A program made the translations under genes and the position numbers. Positions 7,839 through 16,500 of a DNA stretch of 54,842 nucleotides are shown here, one piece after another; position 1 is the stretch's first letter; every line of letters starts with the position of its first letter. Source of the stretch: an uncultured bacterium (lineage in GTDB: Bacteria > Verrucomicrobiota > Kiritimatiellia > RFP12 > UBA1067); assembly GCA_902779865.1 (NCBI GenBank), contig CACZDG010000022.1:1-54842 (forward strand), given 5' to 3'. The notes beneath the pieces were generated by a model, which was given only the letters and a program-made list of their open reading frames with translations, was not told the DNA's origin and did not search any database.

Positions 7839-9007
7839 ACAGTCGTCGCACAGCAGCTTTCATAGTCGCCCGCTGGCTGGCGACGCACGATTTCCCGAAC
7901 GAGATGCTGCCGAAGGACGGCCCCGACCGCGCGTTCGTGCAGGATCTCGTCTATACGACGGTGCGCATGTTCCGTCCGCTCCGCTCCGTGCTGGGCGAGC
8001 TGTTGGAGAAATGGCCGAAGGGCGAACTGGAGGCGCTGCTCCTTGTGGGCGCGGCGCAGATACTCTACATGCCGGACGTGCCGGATTTCGCCGCCGTGAA
8101 CGAAACCGTCGCCGCCTCGAAGGCGAACGCCCGAGGGCGGCGTCTCGACCGCGTTGTGAACGGCGTGCTGCGCAACCTCCTTCGGAGGCGTGAAGAGTTC
8201 GAGTCGAAGCTCGCCGCCGCGTCGCTTGCGGTGCGCGAGTCGTATCCCGACGCGCTCGTCGCGCGATGGACGGCGCGGTACGGCGCTGACGGCGCGGAGA
8301 AGCTCGCGCGTTGGCACAACATGCCGGCCGAGACGTGGCTGGCCCGTCCCGACGGCTCTTTCGAGAAACTGCCGCGCGGCGTGAAGGTTTCGGACCAGCC
8401 AGGGTTTGCGGAAGGGGCGTTCATCGTGCAGGATCCCGCCACGGCTTGCGCCGTTGACCTGCTCGACGTCGCGCCGGGGATGGCGGTGCTTGATTACTGC
8501 GCCGCGCCTGGCGGCAAAGCCGTGCAGATCGCATGGAGGCTGAACGGTTCTGGAAGCGTTGTGGCGCAGGAGGTGAACCCGAAGCGGCTACGTCGTCTGG
8601 AGGAGAACTTTGCGCGTATGAGGCTTGGAACGGTCTCCGCCGTCCAGAAGGTGGAGCCGGGCACGCTTTTCGACCGTGTGCTTGTTGACGCGCCATGTTC
8701 GAATACGGGCGTGATTCGCCGTCGCCCCGATGTCCGCTGGCGCTTGAACGCCAGCCACATAGCACAGCTTGCCGATCTCCAGCGGCAGATACTCGATGCG
8801 GCTGCGGCGCACGTGAAACCTGGCGGACGCCTTGTCTATTCAACATGCTCCAATGAGCCGGAGGAGAACGCGGAGCAGATAACTGCGTTTCTTGCAGCGC
8901 ATCCTGATTTCACCGAGGCGGCACTACGCGAGTCCGTGCCGTTTGAGACCGAGCATGACGGCGCGTTTGCCTGTGCGCTCGTGCGGAGCGGGAAAGAAGT
9001 AAGTTAA
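7835..9007 (+). CDS. rsmB: 16S rRNA m5C967-type methyltransferase (RsmB/NOL1/NOP2/sun family)
   Basis: This 390-residue protein has an N-terminal NusB-like helical RNA-binding domain (about residues 1-135, including FVQDLVYTTVRMFRPL) and a C-terminal SAM-dependent Rossmann domain. The SAM site is DYCAAPGGKAVQIAW. The two catalytic cysteines of this class are in VDAPCSNTGVIRRRPD (motif IV) and YSTCSNEPEEN (motif VI). It is predicted to make m5C in 16S rRNA. It begins at a GTG overlapping the ridA stop, so the pair is translationally coupled. Confidence 0.87.
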   Translation: MNSRRTAAFIVARWLATHDFPNEMLPKDGPDRAFVQDLVYTTVRMFRPLRSVLGELLEKWPKGELEALLLVGAAQILYMPDVPDFAAVNETVAASKANARGRRLDRVVNGVLRNLLRRREEFESKLAAASLAVRESYPDALVARWTARYGADGAEKLARWHNMPAETWLARPDGSFEKLPRGVKVSDQPGFAEGAFIVQDPATACAVDLLDVAPGMAVLDYCAAPGGKAVQIAWRLNGSGSVVAQEVNPKRLRRLEENFARMRLGTVSAVQKVEPGTLFDRVLVDAPCSNTGVIRRRPDVRWRLNASHIAQLADLQRQILDAAAAHVKPGGRLVYSTCSNEPEENAEQITAFLAAHPDFTEAALRESVPFETEHDGAFACALVRSGKEVS

Positions 9008-9014
9008 TTTTATG

Positions 9015-9043
9015 TTTGCGATAGTCCCTATTGCATGGTAGAA
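9015..9043 (+). promoter_or_regulatory. Promoter of the HU/zinc-ribbon gene
   Basis: TTGCGA (9015-9020) and TAGAAT (9038-9043) are 17 bases apart, in the 107-base gap after rsmB. The gene starts 72 bases further on, after an AGGAG ribosome-binding site. Confidence 0.55.
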
Positions 9044-9114
9044 TATAAACCGAAACGAAAGAGCACAACAAACAGATCAGAGGAATCAAAAGAGAAAATG
9101 AGAGGAGCGCATAG

Positions 9115-10179
9115 ATGAACAAGCCACGTCCTGTCTATACAAAGAGTCGGCTTATCAAGGAGCTCGCCTTCCGCGCCGGCATTACGAAAGTGGCCTCTCG
9201 CCAGATACTCGAGACGCTTGCCGAGATCATCAAGCGCGAGACGCCGAACGGTCCGTTCATATTGCCCGGCCTATGCAAGTTCGAGGTCGTGCCGCGCAAG
9301 GCACGGCGTCTCCGAAACCCGCGCACTGGCGAGGCTCTTATCCTGCCGCCTCAGAATGCGCTCAAGCTCACTGCCGCGCGCTCGGCGAAGCTAGCCATCG
9401 CGCCGCGTATTCCAGCAGTGCCAGCGGCGGAGTATAAGCCGGAGCCCGAGCCGGCGCCGGAACCGGAGAAACCAGAAACTCCGGCAGCCTTGGCAACTCC
9501 GGCTACCCCTGAAACCCCGGCAACTCCGGCTACCCCGGAAACTCCTGAAAAAACGGAAGCCCCGGAAACCCCGGCAACCACGGAAGCTCCGGCTACTCCG
9601 GCAACCACGGAAGCCCCGGAAACTCCGGTAACCCCTGAACCCCTGCCAGAGGCTATTTCGTTCAAGTGCCCTGGCTGCGGACAGGAAATCGAGGCGCCGT
9701 CCGATGCAATCGGTCTTGATGCGGAATGTCCGATGTGCGGACGAATCGTCGTGGTTCCGGCGAAGTCCGAACCTGGTACGATGTATGGCCCTACTGTGGG
9801 CGATGCTCCAAAGTCAGTTGAACCGGTCGTTTCGTCGAAGGAGGCCGAGGCGATGGACCCCGCAAAGCTGAAGAACCGCACGATCCGCATCGATGCGGAG
9901 GCTCTTGGCTTCGGTGACGCGGCCCCGGAGAGGAAGCCGCAGGTGGAGGAGAGGCTGATTTCGTTCTTCTGTCCCAACTGCAAGCAGGAGATCGAGGCGA
10001 CGAGCGACATGGCCGGCACGCCGGCGGAGTGCCCCAACTGCGGGCTCACCTTCGAGGTGCCGTTCTTCTCCGAGGCCGGCTCCATCCACGACGAGCACCG
10101 TCAGGAGACGGAAACGAAGGCACAGGCAGCTGCCCAGAAGGGCAAGACGATGCGCATTGACCTCCCTGACGACTTCTAA
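9115..10179 (+). CDS. HU/IHF-like DNA-binding protein fused to two zinc ribbons
   Basis: Residues 1 to about 97 form a bacterial HU/IHF-type domain (TKSRLIKELAFRAGITK, then a beta-arm segment with RKARRLRNPRTGE). About residues 105-180 form a low-complexity linker built from ATPATPETP-like repeats. Two zinc-ribbon modules follow: CPGCG and CPMCG near residues 185-208, and CPNCK and CPNCG near residues 286-310, both with the same QEIEA core, which indicates an internal duplication. The C-terminus ends TMRIDLPDDF, echoing an internal NRTIRIDAEALGF. It probably binds or bends DNA with an added protein- or nucleic-acid-binding tail. Function is unknown; it is monocistronic and stands just before dnaB. 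Confidence 0.75.
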   Translation: MNKPRPVYTKSRLIKELAFRAGITKVASRQILETLAEIIKRETPNGPFILPGLCKFEVVPRKARRLRNPRTGEALILPPQNALKLTAARSAKLAIAPRIPAVPAAEYKPEPEPAPEPEKPETPAALATPATPETPATPATPETPEKTEAPETPATTEAPATPATTEAPETPVTPEPLPEAISFKCPGCGQEIEAPSDAIGLDAECPMCGRIVVVPAKSEPGTMYGPTVGDAPKSVEPVVSSKEAEAMDPAKLKNRTIRIDAEALGFGDAAPERKPQVEERLISFFCPNCKQEIEATSDMAGTPAECPNCGLTFEVPFFSEAGSIHDEHRQETETKAQAAAQKGKTMRIDLPDDF

Positions 10180-10225
10180 TCCGGTTCACAACCTGTTCAT
10201 AACTTTTAGACATCGTTTCACAACG

Positions 10226-10247
10226 CGGCCGCCAAATTTGGCGGCCG
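10226..10247. repeat. Perfect 22-bp palindrome between the HU-like gene and dnaB
   Basis: CGGCCGCCAAA is followed directly by its reverse complement. It could be a terminator for the upstream gene, although no T-run follows. It could also be an operator, since it covers the place where the -35 of the dnaB promoter would be. Its core GCCGCCA/TGGCGGC recurs at 13429 and 33115. Confidence 0.7.
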
Positions 10248-10250
10248 TTA

Positions 10251-10259
10251 TGCTATACT
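10251..10259 (+). promoter_or_regulatory. Extended -10 promoter element for dnaB
   Basis: TGCTATACT is an extended -10 placed 11 bases before the dnaB ATG, so the transcript would have a leader of about four bases. No -35 match is present; a perfect palindrome occupies that position. Confidence 0.45.
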
Positions 10260-10270
10260 TTTCACCCGTC

Positions 10271-11821
10271 ATGTCAGAACAACTCAAAACGCTGCCGCAC
10301 AGTGCGGAGGCAGAACGCGGGATAATCGGATCTATCCTGCTCGACGCCACGATGGGCGACGACTCCCGCGTGCTGGACTTGTGTCAGTCGCGTGGGCTAA
10401 CGCCCGAATCCTTCTATGAGCCACGCAACCGTGTGCTGTTCGAGACGTTCCGCGAGATGAGCGGAACTTCCGTGCCGCTCGACGCAGTCACGCTCACGAA
10501 CCATCTCCGCGCCACTGGACGCCTTGAGCAGGTTGGCGGCGTCGCCGCGATACAGGCCCTCGTGGACAACACGCCCACATCCGCCCATGCCGAATACTAC
10601 ATCGACATCGTCCGCCAGAAGCACCTTCTTCGCAAGATAATACAGTGTTCCAGGGATGCTGAGAAACACTGCATTGACGATGCTGACTCCGTGAACGCCG
10701 ACATCCTCCTCGGCGAAGTGGAGAAGAACTTCCTCGACATTGGCGGCTCGAACAGCGTGCGCATGGATTGGAAGGTCGCCGTCGAGAACACACTCAAGGC
10801 AATGGACCGCCTCTTCGACGGCGGCGCGGGGAAGTTCGACGGACTTTCCACCGGGTTCAAGTATCTCGACGAGAAGCTGATGGGCCTCAAGGGCGGCGAC
10901 ATGATCGTCGTCGCTGCGCGTCCTTCCGTCGGCAAGACCTCCCTCGCCATGAACATTGCGGAGTGCATCGCGATGGGGCAGGACATCAACGGAATGCCCA
11001 CTCGCTGCGACAACGGCAAGAAACACCCCGTGCTCATCTTCTCGCTCGAAATGAGCACCGAGTCGCTCGCGAAGCGAATGCTCGCCGGACGCGCCGGAAT
11101 AAACACGTGGCGCCTCCAGCGAGGATTGATGGCGCGCGAGGAGCGCATCGACGCGAGCCAGCGACTGATGTCTGCGGCGAATGCATTGCGCGACGCGCGG
11201 ATATACATCGACGACACCGGCTCCCTCGACGTCTCGGACATGCGCGCCCGCGCACGTCGCATGAAGCGGACGCACGGCATAGAGCTGATCGTGATCGACT
11301 ACCTCCAACTCTGCAACTGCCGCGAGTACGCCCGTCAGGGACGCCAGCTCGAAACTTCGCGAATCTCCGGACAGATCAAGGCGATGGCGAAGGAGCTGAA
11401 CGTGCCGGTGATCGTCCTCTCGCAGCTCTCACGCGGCAACGAACAGCGCAACGACAAGGACGAGGTTCCAAAGCTTTCCGACCTGCGCGACTCCGGCGCA
11501 ATCGAACAGGACGCCGACGTCGTGTTCCTGCTGAGGCGTCCGTGCCGGTCGAAGACCGCCCAGTGGCACGACGACGAACTGCTCGCGATTGTTGACGTTG
11601 CGAAGCACCGCAACGGCGAGACGGGCGAGGTGGACCTCAACTTCTTCAAGGAGGGAACTCGCTTCGGCGACCGCAAGCCCGGCACTCGCGGACAGGCCCA
11701 GACCGACGCGGACACCGCCGAGGCCGACGTCGCCACGTCCGAAGAGGTCGTTGAGCCGCCGACCGATGCGCCGTTCGTGGATTCCGCGCCGGTTTCACTC
11801 ATTCAGGAATTGAATATCTAG
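10271..11821 (+). CDS. dnaB: Replicative DNA helicase DnaB
   Basis: DnaB is the hexameric 5'-3' helicase at the replication fork. The 516-residue product has the N-terminal primase-interacting helical domain (PHSAEAERGIIGSILLD) and a RecA-like motor. Walker A is ARPSVGKTSLAMN (about residue 215), Walker B lies in IELIVIDYLQL, and the DnaB-specific VIVLSQLSRGNEQRNDKDEV and DLRDSGAIEQDADVV motifs are intact. A short extra segment (GQDINGMPTRCDNGKKHP) lies between Walker A and the SLEM motif. The ATG at 10271 is chosen because the family N-terminus begins there; the longer frame from 10157 overlaps the upstream gene. The last 45 residues are an acidic, Thr/Ala-rich tail. Confidence 0.92.
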   Translation: MSEQLKTLPHSAEAERGIIGSILLDATMGDDSRVLDLCQSRGLTPESFYEPRNRVLFETFREMSGTSVPLDAVTLTNHLRATGRLEQVGGVAAIQALVDNTPTSAHAEYYIDIVRQKHLLRKIIQCSRDAEKHCIDDADSVNADILLGEVEKNFLDIGGSNSVRMDWKVAVENTLKAMDRLFDGGAGKFDGLSTGFKYLDEKLMGLKGGDMIVVAARPSVGKTSLAMNIAECIAMGQDINGMPTRCDNGKKHPVLIFSLEMSTESLAKRMLAGRAGINTWRLQRGLMAREERIDASQRLMSAANALRDARIYIDDTGSLDVSDMRARARRMKRTHGIELIVIDYLQLCNCREYARQGRQLETSRISGQIKAMAKELNVPVIVLSQLSRGNEQRNDKDEVPKLSDLRDSGAIEQDADVVFLLRRPCRSKTAQWHDDELLAIVDVAKHRNGETGEVDLNFFKEGTRFGDRKPGTRGQAQTDADTAEADVATSEEVVEPPTDAPFVDSAPVSLIQELNI

Positions 11822-11847
11822 CCATGAAAGAAACGGAGAAAAAGGAA

Positions 11848-12900
11848 ATGAAGAAAACAGCGATTGCGCTCGCGTGCGCGGCGATGGTCGCGACGGCCGG
11901 AGCCAAGGCGAAGGGCGGCAAGCAGAACGAGCCGTTCGGCAACGAACTGCTCGTGCAGGTGAAGTCGTCGCTTGACGGAACGATGCAGCCATGCTGGTTC
12001 TGGGCACCGGAAAAGGCGAAGACCGAGGCGGTGCCGCTCATCGTGGGACTGCACACGTGGAGCCCCGACTACCGCACCAAGGCCAACTACGCGCCGGCGT
12101 TCAAATACGCGAAGGAGCACGGCTGGGCGATGGTGGGGCCGAACTTCCGCGGCCCGAACCAGACCCCGCCAGCGTGTGGCGGCGACCCCGCCGTGCAGGA
12201 CATCGTCGATGCCGTCAACTACGCGAAGTCCCACACTAAGATTGACGCGAAGCGAGTCTATATCGCCGGCGGATCGGGCGGCGGACACATGACCCTCCTG
12301 ATGGCCGGACGCCATCCCGAAATCTGGGCTGGATGCGTGGCGTTCTGTCCCATCACGGACCTCGCCCGCTGGCATGCCGACTCTATCCTCAACCATCCCG
12401 GAAGGGGAAAGCGCTACGCGACGATGATGGAAGGCGCGTGCGGTGGAAAGCCTTCTGAAAAGCCGGAGGAATACCGCCACCGCTCTCCGCTCACGTGGAT
12501 AGACAACGCGGCGAAGGCCGGAGTGCCGATATACATCGCAACGGGAATCCACGACGGTTGGCGCGGGTCGGTCCCAGTAGGACATGCCATCCGTGCGTAC
12601 AACGCCCTTGCGGAAGAGAAAGACCGCATCGCAGAATCCGATATCAAGGCAATCGAGGACACCCAGAAAGTGCCTGACGCCCTCAAGTACGACGGCCCCA
12701 AGGATCCGTTCTACGATTCGCGCAACAGAATACATCTGCGCCGCACGTCGAGGAACGTACGTTTCACGCTGTTCGAGGGAGGCCATGCCGGCAACTATCC
12801 CGCAGGGTTTGATTTCCTCTCGCGCCAGGTGAAGGGCAAGCCGGCCGATTTCACGCTTCCGACCAAAGGCAGGGGAGACCAATCCGCACTCACAAAGTGA
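11848..12900 (+). CDS. Secreted alpha/beta-hydrolase (esterase/prolyl-oligopeptidase-like)
   Basis: The 350-residue product starts with a signal peptide (MKKTAIALACAAMVATAGA) and has an alpha/beta-hydrolase fold: PLIVGLHTWSPDY (oxyanion region), the nucleophile elbow GGSGGGH with S143, and a late GGHAG segment that should supply the catalytic His. Such secreted enzymes in glycan degraders often remove acetyl or feruloyl esters from polysaccharides, but peptidase activity is also possible. Start 11848 has GGAG eight bases upstream; an ATG at 11824 would add an unusual Glu/Lys-rich leader. It lies 26 bases after dnaB and is probably an independent gene. A tandem-repeat array begins about 45 bases beyond its stop. 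Confidence 0.75.
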   Translation: MKKTAIALACAAMVATAGAKAKGGKQNEPFGNELLVQVKSSLDGTMQPCWFWAPEKAKTEAVPLIVGLHTWSPDYRTKANYAPAFKYAKEHGWAMVGPNFRGPNQTPPACGGDPAVQDIVDAVNYAKSHTKIDAKRVYIAGGSGGGHMTLLMAGRHPEIWAGCVAFCPITDLARWHADSILNHPGRGKRYATMMEGACGGKPSEKPEEYRHRSPLTWIDNAAKAGVPIYIATGIHDGWRGSVPVGHAIRAYNALAEEKDRIAESDIKAIEDTQKVPDALKYDGPKDPFYDSRNRIHLRRTSRNVRFTLFEGGHAGNYPAGFDFLSRQVKGKPADFTLPTKGRGDQSALTK

Positions 12901-12943
12901 AACGTCAATGCCGTTTTAAACCCCACTAATACCTAGGCAACTC

Positions 12944-13104
12944 CTACCCCAGTCCACAGGTGCGTTACACCCCAGTCTAATAGTGCTTTACACCCCAGTC
13001 TAAAAGCCTCGTACACCCCAGTCTAAAAGGGCTTTACACCCCAGTCTAAGAGCCTTGTACACCCCAGTCCACGAGGGCTCAACACTCCGGTCTATCGCGT
13101 TCGT
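12944..13104. repeat. Tandem array: seven units of 23 bp
   Basis: Seven units start at 12944, 12967, 12990, 13013, 13036, 13059 and 13082, exactly 23 bases apart, with core ACACCCCAGTCTAAAAG. The middle units are best conserved and the outer ones are degenerate. The region has no convincing gene. The layout recalls the multiple subterminal transposase-binding sites at ends of IS21-type elements, but no transposase gene is present, so this identity is inference. Confidence 0.85.
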
Positions 13105-13112
13105 GGTGTTTA

Positions 13113-13121
13113 TGCTATACT
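13113..13121 (+). promoter_or_regulatory. Extended -10-like element before the AAA ATPase remnant
   Basis: ATGCTATACT is the same box type that precedes dnaB. It lies between the 23-bp array and a decayed gene, so it may be a relic or a promoter belonging to the repeat element. Confidence 0.3.
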
Positions 13122-13131
13122 ACCCCTTCAG

Positions 13132-13397
13132 GGCGGACTCTACAATCGTGTCACGGACCGGATTCATCTGGAGCCGTTTTCGCTTGGCGAGTGCCGTGAA
13201 TTGTGCCGTTCAATGAGGCTGTCGCTGCCAGACAGCGACATAGCCGAGCTATTCATGGTATTTGGAGGAGTGCCATACTACTGGAAGTTCCTTGAAAGGG
13301 GAAAAGCGTCGCGCAGGACATCGATGCATTGTGCTTTGCGAAGGATGGCCAGCTGCGGCATGAGTTCGAAGACATGTTTTATCCGGAGGACTGCTGA
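13132..13397 (+). pseudogene. Remnant of an AAA-family ATPase (DUF234/DUF4143-like), frameshifted and 5'-truncated
   Basis: Translation from 13132 gives GGLYNRVTDRIHLEPFSLGE and continues to ELFMVFGGVPYYWKFLERGK. This is the segment just after the ATPase core in the widespread predicted-ATPase family (typically GGVPYYL... then SLAQNID). Near 13303 the frame must shift by one base to continue as SVAQDIDALCFAKDGQLRHE, ending DMFYPEDC and a stop at 13397. The Walker A/B half is missing and the 23-bp array stands where it should be. It is non-functional. Confidence 0.7.
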
Positions 13398-13428
13398 CCA
13401 CATATATTTATGAGGTCTATCACTCAAA

Positions 13429-13445
13429 GCCGCCAAGATGGCGGC
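13429..13445. repeat. Short hairpin GCCGCCA-AGA-TGGCGGC
   Basis: This is a perfect 7-bp inverted repeat with a 3-base loop, between the ATPase remnant and the large glycosidase gene. The same sequence occurs in the opposite orientation at 33115-33130. It may be a terminator stem or a small dispersed repeat. The rest of 13398-13551 holds only a candidate -10 near 13502. Confidence 0.6.
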
Positions 13446-13551
13446 ATTCCCAGTCCCCGTGTACGTTCCGCACCATAATCGCAGTTACGTCGGTGGAAAA
13501 ATATGATACACTAATGGCGCACGACAATGAATCGCCAAGAAAGAGCATAAG

Positions 13552-16500
13552 ATGAAAACGAGAATACTTATTGCATCCGCAGGACTTGCGGTATCTACGT
13601 TCGCGTACGCGCCGGCGCCGATTGTGTTCGACACGCCTGCAGCAGACGAGAAGGGCATGATGGTTCTCGGCAACGGCGAGGTCGGCGCGATGGCGTGGCT
13701 GGACGCCGCCGGTACGCTGCACACCGTACTTCAGAACTCCGATTCGTGGAACGAGGGCGGACGCCACGTGAAGACTGGCGCGATTGACTACGAGACGAAG
13801 TCGCCCGTCGATGAGGGATCGTACCGGCAGGAACTCTCGATGGAACGCGGCGAGTTCGAGGCGTCGTGGAAGAGCGGCGGGCGGGCGGTGTCGCTGCGAT
13901 ACCGCATCCAGCAGGGGACGGATTCGATTGCGGTGTGCGATGTGAAGGGCGCGCCGGACGTCGAGGCGAAAGTCGTCAACTGGCGTCTCTACCCCGGCGG
14001 CGAGAAGGAGTGCGGCGGAAGAGAACTCGACAACCAGTTCGGCGGCGCGACCGAGAACGGCAAGCCGATCACGTTCACGATCAACGCCGACCGTCTCGTG
14101 CCGGGCGGGTGGTGCCATGTGAACCGGAACGAGACGGTCGCGAAGATGATGAAGTATTACGACTACTATCAGGCGACGGGCAATCTCGGAAAACCTGATC
14201 TGCTCTCGAACCGAGTCTTCGGTGGCGTGACGAGGAAGATCGTGGGGAAGACAGCAAGCGTACAACAACAAGGTGGCGACCTTGCTGTTGTACGCTTGTT
14301 GTCATTCGACGTACCTTCACGTACCCTCTTCCTCACCGCGATCACGTGCCTGCACCCGTGCAAGGACGAGGCCGAATGGCTGCGTCGCACGAACGACATG
14401 CTCGACCGCGACGGCTGGACCATCGACGACGAGGAGGCAAAGCGCGCCGCGCATATCGCCGCCTGGCGCGCGTTCTGGGGCCGCAGCCACATCGACGTGA
14501 CGCCGTCCGACGCGGCGAAGAACGCGCCGCGCAAGCCGTATGCGCTGCCGACCAACGACAAGCTGCCGCTGAGCCTTGGCGTAGATTCCAAGGGCGGGAA
14601 CCGCTTCCTCGGCACGTTCGTGTCCGCCGAGGTTGAGCTCGACGGGAATGTGCTGTATTCGGGCGTGCCCAAGGCAGGCGATACGGTAGGGCGGTCGCCC
14701 CGCGACCGCCGCGACGGCAACGCCTTCCGCTTTGCGTGCACGTTCTCGACGGATCGTTTCGAGAAGCCGCAGCGGCTTCTCGACAACGTGACGCCGGGGA
14801 GGGGCGACGGATTCCTCGTTGACGTACTCAACGGTCAGATACGCCTTGTCGCCGGGCATAACTGGTTCGTACATCCGACGAAACTCCGCGCGGGACGCAA
14901 GACCGCGATCGAGGTCGTCGTGTCGCGAAACGGCATCGCGAAGATCGTCGTCAATGGCGTGCCTCTGGAACGCTCCTTCGGCGCGGCGAGCGTCACGGAC
15001 GAGTGTGCGGCCATCACGCTGCGCTACGCCGCGCAGCGCTACCTCAACGGGTGCACGGGACGCGGACGCCTCCCGATCCGCTTCAACGGGTCGCTCTTCA
15101 CGATGACCCACAAGGGCGATCCCGACTACCGCCAATGGGGACATGGCTACTGGTGGCAGAACACGCGCCTGCCTTACTACACGATGTTTGCGTCCGGCGA
15201 CCTCGACATGCTCCAGCCGCTGTTCAACATGTACTGCGGCCTCATCGACTTCAACATGAAGCGCACGCGCAAGTACCTCGGCCACGGCGGCGCGTACTTC
15301 CCGGAGTGCATGCAGCCGTGGGGCGACCACTTCCTGAGCGTGTACAGCGCCAATCGCTTTTTGCAGTACGAGAAGGGTGCGTGGAAGGACCGCACGGACA
15401 AGCTCCAGCTGAGCGGCTGGCACAAGTACGAATGGGTGGGGCAGCTGGAACTTTCGCTGATGCTTCTCCGCTACTACGCCTTCACGCAAGACGACGCATG
15501 GCTCAAGACGAAGGCCCTGCCGTCCGTCCGCGAGTACGTGCGCTACTTCGACGAGCACTACAAGCTTGACGCGAACGGACGCTACCTGATGCATCCCGCG
15601 CAGGCGACGGAGATGTGGTGGAACTGCACGAACCCGATGCCGGAGATCGCGGGCCTGACGTGCGTGACGGAGATGCTGCTCGCGCTGCCGAAGGGCGTCC
15701 TTTCCGAGGACGACCGCGCGCTCTTCGCGAAGATCCGCGCGCGCATCCCCGAGCTGCCCACGCGCAAGCTCGGCGACAAGGTCGCGTTCGCGCCGGCGGA
15801 CAAATTCGCGAGCCGGCACAACTTGGAGACGCCGGAGCTCTACTGCGTGTTCCCGTTCCGGCTCTGCTCGTTCGAGAAGCCGAACGTGGAGATCGGACGG
15901 CACTCGTACCGCGAGGGACGCATGTACAAGCTCTACCACGGCTGGGCGCAGGACGAGGTGAACGCGGCGTATCTCGGCATGACGGAGGAGGCGCGGGTGC
16001 ATATCGCGGGCCGCGCGCTCACGCACTCGAAGAACATCTACCGCTGGCCGGCGTACTGGGGCCCGAACTTCAACTGGTGTCCGGACCAGGACGAGGGCGG
16101 AATCTTCCTGAGCACGATCCAGTCGATGCTCATGCAGTACGAAGGCGACAAGATCTTCCTCCTGCCCGCGTGGCCGAAGGACTGGAACTGCGACTTCAAG
16201 CTCCACGCGCCGAAGAACACCACCATTGAGGGCCGCGTGGAGAACGGCGAGCTGAAGGACCTCGTCGTCACGCCCGCGTCGCGCAGGAAGGATGTGCTGA
16301 TCATGCGGGACAATTATGACGGCGAGTCGCTTCTCGACCTCGTCGCCCCCGTGTCCTCGTGGGACGATGGCATTCCGCTGGGAAACGGCAGCGCTGGCGC
16401 GCTTATCTGGGGTGGCGGCAATACGCTCAATGTCACTCTCGACCGTGCGGACTTCTGGCATAACATCTGGCCTACATGCTGCGACTCTCCCAATTTCACA

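Noticed and set aside
12944-13104. CRISPR array
   Set aside because: The 23-bp units are contiguous with no unique spacers, are degenerate, and have no cas genes nearby.
14317-16461. 714-codon reverse-strand open frame inside the giant glycosidase
   Set aside because: The forward frame encodes recognised glycosidase modules; the reverse product is Arg/Val/Glu-rich with no motif.
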